Shown piece by piece: positions 44,161 to 52,205 of a DNA stretch of 64,000 nucleotides (within the stretch, counting starts at the first letter, position 1; each line of letters begins with the position of its first letter). A program made the position numbers and the translations under genes. Below the pieces are notes generated by a model that did not search any database, was not told where the DNA came from, and saw nothing but the letters and a program-made list of their open reading frames with translations. This DNA is from Collinsella sp. AM18-10 (GTDB lineage Bacteria > Actinomycetota > Coriobacteriia > Coriobacteriales > Coriobacteriaceae): contig NZ_QRJO01000002.1 of the NCBI RefSeq assembly GCF_003471585.1, positions 75,587-139,586 of the forward strand, given 5' to 3'.

Positions 44161-44620
44161 GTCTCGATCTGTAACAGTTAGACGAGGATTTGGGTTCCAG
44201 ATGTTACAGATCGAGACGTTTGCCAGACGGACCCTCCGTTCGTCTTGATTTGTAACAGTAAGAGGGGGAAATCGGTCCTATGTGTTACAGATTGAGATTT
44301 AAAGTCAGGGAGAGATTCTTCTGTCTCGATCTGTAACATCTGGGGACTGTTTTGGGGTCTAGATGTTACAGATTTAGATGAACCTATCAGTCGATTTCGA
44401 ATGTCTTAATCTGTAACAGTTAGACCTGTTTTTGCCGAGTATCTGTTACAGATTGAGACATTCGGCCTGGACGTTTTCCTTTGTCTCGATCTGTAACAGT
44501 AAGAGGGGTTTTGGGGCCCAAGATGTTACAGATCGAGATTGAAGTCGGGGAGGGACCCCTGTGTCTCGTTCTGTAACATCTAGACCCGGATCCCGCTCCC
44601 ACCTGTTACAGATTGAGATG
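44161..44620. repeat. Array of six 80-bp inverted-repeat units (alternating arms every 40 bp)
   Basis: Six units begin at about 44161, 44241, 44322, 44402, 44482 and 44562. Each has a left arm close to GTCTCGATCTGTAACA, a 25-26-nt loop, and the reverse-complement arm. Neighbouring units are separated by about 22 nt, so arms recur every 40 nt in alternating orientation. Loops of units 1 and 4 begin GTTAGAC, 2 and 5 begin GTAAGAG, 3 and 6 begin TCT(G/A)G, so the array is a duplicated 240-bp block. A separate 10-bp hairpin (44097-44106/44131-44140) precedes it. The array fills most of the 43992-44718 gap between divergent genes. Confidence 0.92.
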
Positions 44621-44718
44621 TTTGTGTCCGCGCCAGCCCCGCGCCTAGCCGTGGTCCCATATAAACAAACCCCGTGGTAAACTTGACCGGACTGTTAATA
44701 TTCCGAAAGGTACCCGTA

Positions 44719-45150
44719 ATGTCCAAGTACATCTCCGAGCTCATGTCGCCGCAGCTTATGGGCGTCATCTATGCCTTCGTGGGCTTTATCATCGCCCTGT
44801 ACGTGCTGTCGGTCGTCTATGTGTTCATCGACGCTCGCCGCCGCGGCGCCAGCGCCTACGTGGCATGGGGCATCATCGCCCTGATCCCGTTTGTGGGCCT
44901 CATCGCCTACCTGGTCCTGCGCCCGCACTCCTACGCGGCCGACCGCGAGGAGCAGGAGCTGGACATGGCCCTGCGCGAGCGTCAGCTTGCCCAGTACGGC
45001 ACCTGCCCGCAGTGCGGCGCTCCCATCGAGAAAGACTTTGTCGTGTGCCCGGTGTGCGACACTCAGGTTCGCAACGTGTGCCCCAGCTGCCATCGCCCGC
45101 TCGACGCGCACTGGAAGGTCTGCCCCTACTGCCGAACTCGCATCCAGTAA
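44719..45150 (+). CDS. Small membrane protein with C-terminal double zinc ribbon
   Basis: A 143-residue protein that I recognise only by architecture. Two hydrophobic helices (about residues 11-35, MGVIYAFVGFIIALYVLSVV, and 45-68, YVAWGIIALIPFVGLIAYL) are joined by a short basic loop IDARRRGAS. A charged stretch DREEQELDMALRERQLAQ follows. The last 50 residues hold four Cys pairs: CPQCGAP, CPVCDTQ, CPSCHRP and CPYCRTR, a double zinc-ribbon pattern. The protein probably sits in the membrane with the zinc ribbons in the cytoplasm. The ATG at 44719 has GAAAGG 8 nt upstream. It starts 100 nt after the inverted-repeat array, whose effect on this gene is unknown. Confidence 0.7.
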   Translation: MSKYISELMSPQLMGVIYAFVGFIIALYVLSVVYVFIDARRRGASAYVAWGIIALIPFVGLIAYLVLRPHSYAADREEQELDMALRERQLAQYGTCPQCGAPIEKDFVVCPVCDTQVRNVCPSCHRPLDAHWKVCPYCRTRIQ

Positions 45151-45256
45151 CGCATCCATCGTCGGGCCGGCCGCAAGCCACGGGCGCCGCGCACCACGCG
45201 CAGCCCACGTGCGCCCCGCGGCCCCGTCCCACACGATGAAGCATGCGTAGAAAATC

Positions 45257-45285
45257 GCCCGCCGTGCCATTAAGGTGCGGCGGGC
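45257..45285 (+). terminator. Hairpin between the zinc-ribbon gene and thrS
   Basis: GCCCGCCGTGCC (45257-45268) pairs with 45274-45285 through ten Watson-Crick pairs and two G-T wobbles around the loop ATTAA. Only a short T-containing tail follows (GCTTGT). It ends about 100 nt before thrS. Confidence 0.5.
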
Positions 45286-45385
45286 GCTTGTATACCAAGG
45301 CAACCTGCCTATAATGATGCAAGTCAAAAACGCCGAGCGCATCGCACGCACTTGCATCAGGCATCCGAGAGGAGAAAACATACCC

Positions 45386-47149
45386 ATGAAGGCACTCTAC
45401 AATGACGGTTCGGTGGCCGAGCTCCCGCAGGACGAGGTCACGCACGTCATCCGCCACTCCGCCGCGCACATCATGGCGCAGGCCATCAAGCGCCTGTACC
45501 CCGAGGCCGACTTTGCCTACGGCCCCGCGACCGACAACGGCTTCTACTACGACGTCGACCTGCCCGAGGGCGTCAAGATCAGCGAGGACGACTTCCCCGC
45601 GATCGAGGCCGAGATGAAAAAGATCGTCAAGGAGAACCTTAAGTTCTCCGTGTACGAGAAGCCCCGTGCCGAGGCCATCGCCCTTATGGAGGAGCGCGGC
45701 GAGAAGTACAAGGTCGAGCACATCGGCGACCTGGACGACGACGCCCGCATCACCTTCTACCAGCAGGGCGACTACATCGACATGTGCGTCGGCCCCCACA
45801 TTTGCTACACCAAGGCCCTCAAGGCCTTTAAGCTCACCGGCGTCTCGGGCGCCTACTGGAAGGGCGACAAGGACAACAAGATGCTCACCCGCATCAACGG
45901 CGTCGCCTTTGCCACCAAGGAAGAGCTCGACGAGCACATGCACATGCTGGAGGAGGCCAAGAAGCGCGACCACCGCAAGATCGGCCGCGAGATGGACCTC
46001 TTTATGATGCGTGACGAGGCCCCCGGCTTCCCGTTCTTCCTGCCCAACGGCATGATCCTTAAGAACACGCTGCTGGACTACTGGCGCGAGATCCACCACA
46101 AGGCCGGCTACGTGGAGATCTCCACGCCGCTCATCATGAACAAGCAGCTGTGGAAGACCTCGGGCCACTGGGACCACTACAAGGACAACATGTACTCCAC
46201 CATCATCGACGACGAAGAGTACTGCATTAAGCCCATGAACTGCCCGGGCGGCGTGCTGGTGTACGCCTCCAAGCCGCACTCCTATCGCGAGCTGCCCATC
46301 CGCGCCGGCGAGATTGGCCTGGTGCACCGCCACGAGCTGCGCGGCGCCCTGCACGGCCTGTTCCGCGTGCGCTGCTTTAACCAGGACGACGCCCACCTGT
46401 TTGTGCGTCCCGACCAGCTGACCGACGAGATCGTGGGCGTGGTTAACCTCATCGACTCCGTGTACCAAAAGTTTGGCTTTAAGTACCACGTTGAGCTTTC
46501 CACCCGCCCCGAGGACTCCATGGGTTCGGACGAGGACTGGGCTCGCGCCGAGGAGGGCCTGCGCACCGCTCTGGAGCAGCTGCACATGGACTACGAGGTC
46601 AACGAGGGCGACGGCGCCTTCTACGGCCCCAAGATCGACTTCCACCTGGAGGACTCGCTCGGTCGTACCTGGCAGTGCGGCACCGTCCAGCTCGACTTCC
46701 AGATGCCGCTCAACTTTGACCTGGAGTATGTGGACGCCGACGGCACCAAGAAGCGCCCCATCATGCTGCATCGCGTGTGCTTTGGCTCCATCGAGCGCTT
46801 TATCGGTATTCTGATTGAGCACTTTGCGGGCAAGTTCCCCACCTGGCTGGCTCCCGTGCAGGTCAAGGCGCTTCCCGTCTCCGAGAAGAGCCGCGACTAC
46901 GCTCACGAGGTGTGCGCCAAGCTGGAGGAGGCCGGCATTCGCGTGGTCTGCGACGACCGCGACGAGAAGATCGGCTACAAGATCCGCGAGGCCCGCAGCA
47001 TCGACCGCGTGCCCTACATGCTCATCCTGGGCGAGAAAGAGGTCGAGGCCGGCAACATCTCCGTCCGCGATCGCTCCAACGAGACCGTTCAGATGAGCGT
47101 TGATGAGTTTGTGGCCAAGGTGCTCGAGGAGATCAAGTCTCGCGCCTAG
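45386..47149 (+). CDS. thrS: Threonyl-tRNA synthetase lacking the N-terminal TGS domain
   Basis: A 587-residue class II synthetase. The editing domain (N2) is present, with the HSAAHIMAQAIKRLYP stretch (residues 24-39) and YIDMCVGPH (near 131-139, containing the zinc-type Cys/His of the editing site). Catalytic motifs are MNCPGGVLVYASKPHSYRELP (near 284; its Cys is a zinc ligand), HRHELRGALHGLFRVR (near 316-331, motif 2) and HRVCFGSIERFIGILIEH (near 463). The C-terminal anticodon domain ends in VLEEIKSRA. E. coli ThrS has 642 residues with an N-terminal TGS domain. Here the protein begins only about 23 residues before the editing domain. The start at 45386 has GAGAGGAG upstream. Two terminators follow. 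Confidence 0.95.
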   Translation: MKALYNDGSVAELPQDEVTHVIRHSAAHIMAQAIKRLYPEADFAYGPATDNGFYYDVDLPEGVKISEDDFPAIEAEMKKIVKENLKFSVYEKPRAEAIALMEERGEKYKVEHIGDLDDDARITFYQQGDYIDMCVGPHICYTKALKAFKLTGVSGAYWKGDKDNKMLTRINGVAFATKEELDEHMHMLEEAKKRDHRKIGREMDLFMMRDEAPGFPFFLPNGMILKNTLLDYWREIHHKAGYVEISTPLIMNKQLWKTSGHWDHYKDNMYSTIIDDEEYCIKPMNCPGGVLVYASKPHSYRELPIRAGEIGLVHRHELRGALHGLFRVRCFNQDDAHLFVRPDQLTDEIVGVVNLIDSVYQKFGFKYHVELSTRPEDSMGSDEDWARAEEGLRTALEQLHMDYEVNEGDGAFYGPKIDFHLEDSLGRTWQCGTVQLDFQMPLNFDLEYVDADGTKKRPIMLHRVCFGSIERFIGILIEHFAGKFPTWLAPVQVKALPVSEKSRDYAHEVCAKLEEAGIRVVCDDRDEKIGYKIREARSIDRVPYMLILGEKEVEAGNISVRDRSNETVQMSVDEFVAKVLEEIKSRA

Positions 47150-47171
47150 CACAAACAATACAAGAATTAAT

Positions 47172-47206
47172 AAAGGCGATCGTCCTCGCGGGCGGTCGCC
47201 TTTTTT
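47172..47206 (+). terminator. Intrinsic terminator of thrS
   Basis: AAAGGCGA (47172-47179) pairs with TCGCCTTT across a GC-rich loop, leading into a run of six T at 47201-47206. Confidence 0.9.
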
Positions 47207-47221
47207 GTTGTCTATAGAAGA

Positions 47222-47248
47222 AAAGCCGCTGGTTAGAGCGGCTTTTTT
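47222..47248 (+). terminator. Second intrinsic terminator after thrS
   Basis: AAAGCCGCT (47222-47230) pairs with AGCGGCTTT around the loop GGTTAG, with six T running on to 47248. It stands in tandem with the previous terminator. On the minus strand the A-rich 5' side could also give a T-run. Confidence 0.88.
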
Positions 47249-47255
47249 GTTGTGC

Positions 47256-47387
47256 AAAAAGGTACAGGTTTTTGTATCTTTCGACGTTGCTCATTATACG
47301 AGCAAACTGCTCGCGTTTGCCCAGATTGCACAAAATGCGCCGCGAATGGGTGCATCTCCATACGCCTCTACAAAAACCTGTACTTTT
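47256..47387. repeat. Structured element D upstream of the exopolysaccharide locus
   Basis: The arm 47256-47276 and the arm 47369-47387 are inverted repeats matching TACAAAAACCTGTAC and then, after one mismatch, TTTT. They are separated by about 92 nt. Inside, TTGCTC/GAGCAA forms a small hairpin. The element lies between the thrS terminators and the NusG-like gene, in a region that should also hold the promoter of the exopolysaccharide operon. Confidence 0.65.
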
Positions 47388-47474
47388 GCGATTGCGCCTA
47401 GCTGCGAGCGAGAAGCCTGTTCTTAACGCCCCTGCATTCGTGTGCGTCGCGGATGCAAGTTAAGGGGGCGAGAG

Positions 47475-48065
47475 ATGGAACAGACAATGCGGCGCCAAGA
47501 GCAGCTGCCCGGCGCCTTTAGTGGCGCCACTACCAACAGCCAGCATGGCCGCGTCCGCTGGTATCTGGTCCACACTCCCCATGGTAAAGAGCGCGAGACC
47601 TGTGAAAAAGTCCGCCGCATAATCCCGCACGAGCTGATGCAGGACGCTTTTGTGATGCAAAAGGAGTTCTGGTTTAAGCGGGACGGCGCCTGGTCGCTCC
47701 AAACCAAACCTATGTACAAGGAATACTTCTTCGTCGCCACGCGCGATGCCGCCCTGCTCGATAGGGCTTTGGCCCAGTTGAGCTTTGGCTGCCGCATTGC
47801 TGGCAGCAGGGAGCGGGCCTATGCGCCCATGCCGGACGATGCGCAGGACTGGTACCGCAGCGTGCTCGACGACGACGGCGTGGTGCGCAACAGCGTGGCC
47901 CGCATAGAAGACGGCGTGCTGCACATAGAGCAGGGGCCCTTGGTGGGGCAAGAGGCCCGTGTAATGAAGATCGACCGTCATAAGCGCTGGTGCCTGGTGG
48001 ACGTGGGCGAAGGCGACTCCGCATTTAGGGAGCTGCTTCCGTTGGACGTGCCCAGTAAGACGTAA
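47475..48065 (+). CDS. loaP: NusG-family transcription elongation factor (LoaP-like)
   Basis: A 196-residue paralogue of NusG. The NGN domain begins at VRWYLVHTPHGKERETCEKVR (near residues 27-47, shortened to its core RWYLVHTPHGKE). It contains TKPMYKEYFFVAT (near 77-89), the usual P-x-x-x-x-Y-x-F/V-V element. The C-terminal KOW domain is LHIEQGPLVGQEARVMKIDRHKR-like (near 155-178). Its place as first gene of a long polysaccharide operon, and its divergence from general NusG, fit LoaP, a processive antiterminator of exopolysaccharide and metabolite clusters in Firmicutes and Coriobacteria. The ATG at 47475 follows AAGGGGGCG, part of which can pair with CGCCCCT at 47427-47433. Confidence 0.8.
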   Translation: MEQTMRRQEQLPGAFSGATTNSQHGRVRWYLVHTPHGKERETCEKVRRIIPHELMQDAFVMQKEFWFKRDGAWSLQTKPMYKEYFFVATRDAALLDRALAQLSFGCRIAGSRERAYAPMPDDAQDWYRSVLDDDGVVRNSVARIEDGVLHIEQGPLVGQEARVMKIDRHKRWCLVDVGEGDSAFRELLPLDVPSKT

Positions 48066-48119
48066 GGGAGACGTTGCGCCGGCAATTCGTTCGCATTTTT
48101 GAATTTATCGATTGGGGGA

Positions 48120-48136
48120 TCCCTGGGGAACAGGGA
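48120..48136 (+). promoter_or_regulatory. Hairpin overlapping the ribosome-binding site of the sugar transferase gene
   Basis: TCCCTG (48120-48125) pairs with CAGGGA (48131-48136) around GGGAA. The 3' arm contains AGGGA, the Shine-Dalgarno sequence for the TTG at 48144. It could mask translation or be a LoaP-recognised leader hairpin, which is known for LoaP-dependent operons. Both are inferences. Confidence 0.5.
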
Positions 48137-48143
48137 CGTAAGT

Positions 48144-48899
48144 TTGACTGTGGCTGCTAAAGAAGCAACAGAGACAAATGCGCCTGTGGGGGCGGCGTTG
48201 ATTGCTCAGGCCATGGACCGGCGTGAGGGCGCCGGTCGCTACAAGGCCATGCAATCCATCATGGACTGGGATCGCTCGCGCCTTATCTATAGGGCTGTGA
48301 AGCGCACGTTCGACATCGTGTTCAGCGGTGCCGTTCTTATTGTTATCGCCATTCCGAGCCTGATTTTGGCCGCGGCCATCCGCCTGGAGAGCGAGGGCAA
48401 CCCGTTCTACAGCCAGATTCGCGTGGGCCAGACCCGCCGCGACGGCAGCCTGTCAACCTTCCGCATGTGGAAGTTCCGTTCCATGTACAGGGACGCCGAC
48501 GAGCGTCTCGCCGAGCTCAAGGGGCAGAACGAGATCGCCGGCGCCATGTTCAAGATGAGGGAGGACCCCCGCGTCACGAAGATAGGCAAGTTCATCCGCA
48601 AGCACTCCATCGACGAGTTCCCGCAGTTCCTGAACGTGTTCCTGGGCCAGATGTCCGTGGTCGGCCCACGCCCGCCGTTGCCCAACGAGGTGGCCGAGTA
48701 CACCGATTTCGACCTGCAGCGCCTTGCTGTGAAGCCTGGGATTACTGGGCTCTGGCAGGTCACGGAGCGCAACTCCACCGGGTTCGACGGTATGGTCCGC
48801 CGCGATCTGGAATATATCGCCAACCGTTCGGTTTGGATGGATTTGAGAATCGTCCTCCTGACCATTGTTGAGGTCTTTACCGGAAGCGGGGCCTGCTAA
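48144..48899 (+). CDS. Initiating sugar-1-phosphate transferase of polysaccharide synthesis (PssY/WbaP type)
   Basis: A 251-residue membrane-associated transferase that moves a sugar phosphate onto undecaprenyl phosphate, the first step of repeat-unit assembly. It has one hydrophobic hairpin helix ([20 protein letters not shown], near residues 52-71). The catalytic core carries [15 protein letters not shown] (near 109-123), the [22 protein letters not shown] pattern (near 156-177; the Asp-Glu and PRP are family hallmarks) and PGITGLWQV (near 197-205). I use TTG at 48144 because AGGGA lies 7 nt before it. A longer TTG form from 48099 would run through the ribosome-binding-site hairpin. It shares its TAA with an in-frame ATG of the next reading frame, but ugd starts 39 nt later. 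Confidence 0.88.
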   Translation: MTVAAKEATETNAPVGAALIAQAMDRREGAGRYKAMQSIMDWDRSRLIYRAVKRTFDIVFSGAVLIVIAIPSLILAAAIRLESEGNPFYSQIRVGQTRRDGSLSTFRMWKFRSMYRDADERLAELKGQNEIAGAMFKMREDPRVTKIGKFIRKHSIDEFPQFLNVFLGQMSVVGPRPPLPNEVAEYTDFDLQRLAVKPGITGLWQVTERNSTGFDGMVRRDLEYIANRSVWMDLRIVLLTIVEVFTGSGAC

Positions 48900-48937
48900 T
48901 GCCTGGCTTACATTGTGAAATCGAATTGGAGAAGAAA

Positions 48938-50197
48938 ATGAAGATTGCTGTCGCCGGTACCGGCTACGTCGGCCTGTCCCTCGCCGTCCTGCTCTCGCAG
49001 CACAACGAGGTGCATGCCCTGGACATCGTGCCCGAGAAGGTCGAGAAGATCAACAGCTACGTATCGCCCATCCAGGACGACGAGATCGAGCGCTTCCTGG
49101 CGGAGGCTAAGGCGGGGGAGCGCCAGCTCGACCTGCACGCCACGGTCGACGTTGCAGAGGCCTATACGGGCGCCGACTACGCCGTCATTGCCACACCGAC
49201 CAACTACGACTCGGACAGGAACTTCTTCGACACTTCCTCCGTCGAGGCCGCCATCGCCGCCGTGCGGTCGGTGAACCCGGACGCCTGGATCGTCATCAAG
49301 TCCACGATCCCCGTCGGCTACACCGCGGGCCTGCGCGAGAGGCTGGGCGACAGCAAGATCTTCTTCAGCCCGGAGTTCCTGCGCGAGAGCAAGGCTCTCT
49401 ACGACAACCTGCACCCCAGCCGCATCGTGGTGGGCGCGCCGAAGGACGACCCCGAGGCCGTCGCGGCTGCCGAGCGCTTCGCCGGCCTGCTCGCGCAGGG
49501 CGCCGACCCCGCCGAGCTGGAGCGCGTGAACGCCGACGGCTCCAAGGGCATTCCGGAGCTCGTGCTGGGCACCACCGAGGCCGAGGCCGTAAAGCTCTTC
49601 GCCAACACCTACCTGGCGCTGCGCGTGGCCTACTTCAACGAGCTCGACACCTACTGCGAGGTCCGCGGCCTCAACACCCGCGATGTCATCGACGGCGTGT
49701 GCCTGGAGCCGCGCATCGGCAGCCACTACAACAACCCCAGCTTCGGATACGGCGGCTACTGCCTGCCCAAGGACACCAAGCAGCTGCTGGCCAACTACAA
49801 GGACGTGCCGCAGAACCTGATCGAGGCCATCGTGGAGGCCAACCGCACCCGCAAGGACTTCGTGGCCGAAGAGGTGCTGCAGATGGTGTGGGACCGCGTG
49901 TATGGGGGCAAGCCGAAGCCGGTCGTGGGCGTGTACCGCCTGACGATGAAGTCGAACTCCGACAACTTCCGCGCGAGCTCCATCCAGGGCGTCATGAAGC
50001 GCGTGAAGGCCAAGGGCGTGCCCGTGGTGGTCTACGAGCCCACGCTGGACGCGCCGGAGTTCTTCGGCTCCGAAGTGACCCACGACCTGGAGGCCTTCAA
50101 GGCCGGCTGCGACGTGATCGTGGCCAACCGCTGGAGCGACGAGCTCGCGGACGTGGCGGACAAGGTCTATACGCGCGATTTGTATAAGAGAGACTAG
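48938..50197 (+). CDS. ugd: UDP-glucose 6-dehydrogenase
   Basis: A 419-residue NAD enzyme that oxidises UDP-glucose to UDP-glucuronate. The Rossmann motif is [18 protein letters not shown] (residues 3-20), and VIATPTNYD (near 84-92) and [10 protein letters not shown] (near 122-131) belong to the NAD and substrate sites. The catalytic Cys is in [15 protein letters not shown] (near residue 273). [21 protein letters not shown] (near 142-162) is the UDP-sugar loop. The C-terminal nucleotide-binding domain ends in [19 protein letters not shown]. The ATG at 48938 follows GGAG at 6 nt. The upstream ATG at 48899 gives an unrelated 13-residue leader. Supplying UDP-glucuronate implies an acidic polymer. 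Confidence 0.94.
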   Translation: MKIAVAGTGYVGLSLAVLLSQHNEVHALDIVPEKVEKINSYVSPIQDDEIERFLAEAKAGERQLDLHATVDVAEAYTGADYAVIATPTNYDSDRNFFDTSSVEAAIAAVRSVNPDAWIVIKSTIPVGYTAGLRERLGDSKIFFSPEFLRESKALYDNLHPSRIVVGAPKDDPEAVAAAERFAGLLAQGADPAELERVNADGSKGIPELVLGTTEAEAVKLFANTYLALRVAYFNELDTYCEVRGLNTRDVIDGVCLEPRIGSHYNNPSFGYGGYCLPKDTKQLLANYKDVPQNLIEAIVEANRTRKDFVAEEVLQMVWDRVYGGKPKPVVGVYRLTMKSNSDNFRASSIQGVMKRVKAKGVPVVVYEPTLDAPEFFGSEVTHDLEAFKAGCDVIVANRWSDELADVADKVYTRDLYKRD

Positions 50198-50206
50198 GCG
50201 ATAAAC

Positions 50207-51256
50207 ATGTCAAATCGAAAAGTACTCGTCACCGGTGCCGCTGGCTTCATCGGCGCGTTCCTCGTCAAGAAGTTGCTCGAGGAGACCGATGACGTGATCG
50301 TCGGCCTCGACAACCTCAACAGCTACTACGACCCCGGCATCAAGGATGCGCGCCTGCGCATGCTGGCCGGGGCCGACGCGGACGGCCGCTTCACTTTCGT
50401 GCGCGGCGACTTGTGCGACGCCGCTCTTATCGAGCGCCTGTTCGCCGAGAACGGATTCGACGTCGTGGTGAACCTCGCCGCCCAGGCGGGCGTCCGCTAC
50501 TCCATCGAGAACCCGCGCGCCTACCTCGAGAGCAACCTCATCGGCTTCTTCAACATCCTCGAGGCCTGCCGCCACCACCCGGTCAAGCACCTGGTCTACG
50601 CGAGCTCCAGCTCGGTCTACGGCGGCAACAAGAAGGTGCCGTTCTCCGAGGAGGACCGCGTGGACTCGCCGGTGTCGCTCTACGCCTCCACCAAGAAGTC
50701 CAACGAGCTGATGGCGGCCGCCTACTCCAAGCTCTACTCCATCCCGGCGACCGGGCTGCGCTTCTTCACGGTGTACGGCCCCATGGGCAGGCCCGACATG
50801 GCCTACTTCGGCTTCACCGAGAAGCTGCGCCGCGGCGACACCATCAAGATCTTCAACATGGGCGACTGCCGCCGCGACTTCACCTACGTCGGCGACATCG
50901 TCGAGGGCGTGAGGCGCGTCATGGAAGCCGCGCCCGAGGTGAAGATGGGCGAGGACGGGCTGCCGCTCGCCGCGCACCGTGTCTACAACATCGGCAACTC
51001 GCACCCCGAGAACCTGCTCGACTTCGTCGACACGCTGCAGCGCGTTCTGGTGGAGGAGGGCGTGCTCCCGGTCGACTACGACTTCGAGGCCCACAAGCAG
51101 CTCGTGCCCATGCAGCCCGGCGACGTTCCCGTCACCTACGCCGACACCACGGCGCTCCAGCGTGATCTGGGCTACAAGCCCGCGACGCCGCTCGAGGACG
51201 GCCTGAGGGCCTTCGCCAAGTGGTACCGCGAGTACTACAAAGTGGAAGCCGAGTAA
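50207..51256 (+). CDS. NAD-dependent epimerase, probably UDP-glucuronate 4-epimerase
   Basis: A 349-residue extended short-chain dehydrogenase. The cofactor motif is VTGAAGFIGAFLVKKLL (residues 8-24). DNLNSYYDPGIKDARL (near 36-51) is typical of UDP-glucuronate 4-epimerases. The catalytic Ser-Thr region YASSSSVYGGNKKVPF (near 128-143) and the Y-x-x-x-K motif in LYASTKKSNELMA (near 158-170) follow. FFTVYGPMGRPDMAYF (near 187-202) also fits. Coming right after ugd, it would convert UDP-glucuronate to UDP-galacturonate. The 4-epimerase specificity is inferred from family and neighbour. The stop shares an A with the next ATG (TAATG). Confidence 0.85.
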   Translation: MSNRKVLVTGAAGFIGAFLVKKLLEETDDVIVGLDNLNSYYDPGIKDARLRMLAGADADGRFTFVRGDLCDAALIERLFAENGFDVVVNLAAQAGVRYSIENPRAYLESNLIGFFNILEACRHHPVKHLVYASSSSVYGGNKKVPFSEEDRVDSPVSLYASTKKSNELMAAAYSKLYSIPATGLRFFTVYGPMGRPDMAYFGFTEKLRRGDTIKIFNMGDCRRDFTYVGDIVEGVRRVMEAAPEVKMGEDGLPLAAHRVYNIGNSHPENLLDFVDTLQRVLVEEGVLPVDYDFEAHKQLVPMQPGDVPVTYADTTALQRDLGYKPATPLEDGLRAFAKWYREYYKVEAE

Positions 51257-51714
51257 TGGGAAAAGGCAGGGCCAAGGTTTGCCTCGTCTCGTCGTCTGGC
51301 GGCCACTGGGAACAACTTCAAAAGCTCAAGCCGCTCGTGGACAAGTACGGGGGCTTTATGGTCACCGAGAAGACGCCCTTTGTTAAGGACTGCCCTTATC
51401 TGATGGTGCAGACAGACCTCAAGGACAAGCTCATGCCTGCCAAGATGTTCGTAAACGGCATCCATGCCTGTGCAATCTGGGCAAAGGAGCGGCCTGACAT
51501 CGTTGTGACCACTGGCACTATGGTGGCATTCCCGTTCTATCTCCTTGCCGTCCTTTTCCGCAAGAAGTTCGTATTTATCGAGACCTTTGGTAGATCTAAC
51601 GAGCCTACCGTCGCCGGCAAACTCATGCAAAAACACGCCGATCTGTTCTTTGTGCAGTGGGAGAGTCAGAAGCGGTTCTATGAGAAAGCGCGGTATGTGG
51701 GGTGTCTCTATTGA
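51256..51714 (+). CDS. Alg14-like glycosyltransferase accessory subunit (PssD/Cps14F type)
   Basis: A 152-residue protein of the Alg14/PssD family, the membrane-anchoring half of a two-protein glycosyltransferase. CLVSSSGGHWEQLQKL (residues 9-24) is the family glycine motif. TGTMVAFPFYLLAVLFRKKF (near 81-100) gives the hydrophobic segment, and FIETFGRSNEPTVAGKL (near 102-118) is conserved. Base composition and codon use are close to those of the upstream genes, and GC falls in the following ones. It couples to the next gene by a TTGA overlap. It is expected to act with the Alg13-like partner to transfer a sugar to the lipid-linked intermediate. Confidence 0.85.
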   Translation: MGKGRAKVCLVSSSGGHWEQLQKLKPLVDKYGGFMVTEKTPFVKDCPYLMVQTDLKDKLMPAKMFVNGIHACAIWAKERPDIVVTTGTMVAFPFYLLAVLFRKKFVFIETFGRSNEPTVAGKLMQKHADLFFVQWESQKRFYEKARYVGCLY

Positions 51715-52205
51715 TATTTGTGTGCGTTGGTTCGAGGCCCTACCAGTTTAACCGGCTCTTCGAGGAGCTTGATAGACTCGTTGGCGCTGGTTATGTGAAG
51801 GATTCCTTGTTTGCCCAGATCGGTGCGTCGACATACGAGCCGAAGAACTTCAGATTCGAACATTTCATGGATCCCGATGCCTTCAAGGCAAAGATTGCCG
51901 AGGCCGACATCGTGATAAGCCACGGTGCGTCAGGTTCGATTATGGGTGCGCTTAACGCCGGCAAGAGGGTCATTGCGGTGTCCCGACTGGCGAAGTACGG
52001 TGAGCACATCAACGATCACCAAGTGGGCATTAACGAGACGCTGGCCGCCGAGGGGTTGGTGCTTGCGGTTCGTGAGATGGATGAGCTGGGCGACGCCATA
52101 GAGGCAATGGAGTCTGGCCGAGTGCACCTGAAGCCGTGGCACAACCCGAGTCCGAACGCCATCATCGACGAAATCGACCGATTCATACAGGAGGAAGTGC
52201 TGTGA
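51711..52205 (+). CDS. Alg13-like glycosyltransferase catalytic subunit (PssE/Cps14G type)
   Basis: A 164-residue protein whose N-terminus, read from the TTG at 51711, is MIFVCVGSRPYQFNRLFEEL, matching the PssE/Cps14G family start. ISHGASGSIMGALNAGKRVI (near residues 68-87) is the conserved nucleotide-sugar-binding loop, and YGEHINDHQVGI (near 94-105) is also typical. It is the catalytic partner of the Alg14-like protein just upstream. A GTG at 51702 is the alternative start, but the shorter form fits the family better and gives the compact overlap with the previous stop. Its TGA overlaps the ATG of the HAD gene. Confidence 0.84.
   Translation: MIFVCVGSRPYQFNRLFEELDRLVGAGYVKDSLFAQIGASTYEPKNFRFEHFMDPDAFKAKIAEADIVISHGASGSIMGALNAGKRVIAVSRLAKYGEHINDHQVGINETLAAEGLVLAVREMDELGDAIEAMESGRVHLKPWHNPSPNAIIDEIDRFIQEEVL

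Noticed and set aside
44161..44620. CRISPR array
   Set aside because: Repeats alternate in orientation, the loops and spacers are related to each other, and no cas genes are in the window.
47442..47474. Longer start for the NusG-like protein at 47442
   Set aside because: The ATG at 47475 has a better ribosome-binding site. The extra residues are not conserved in NusG proteins.
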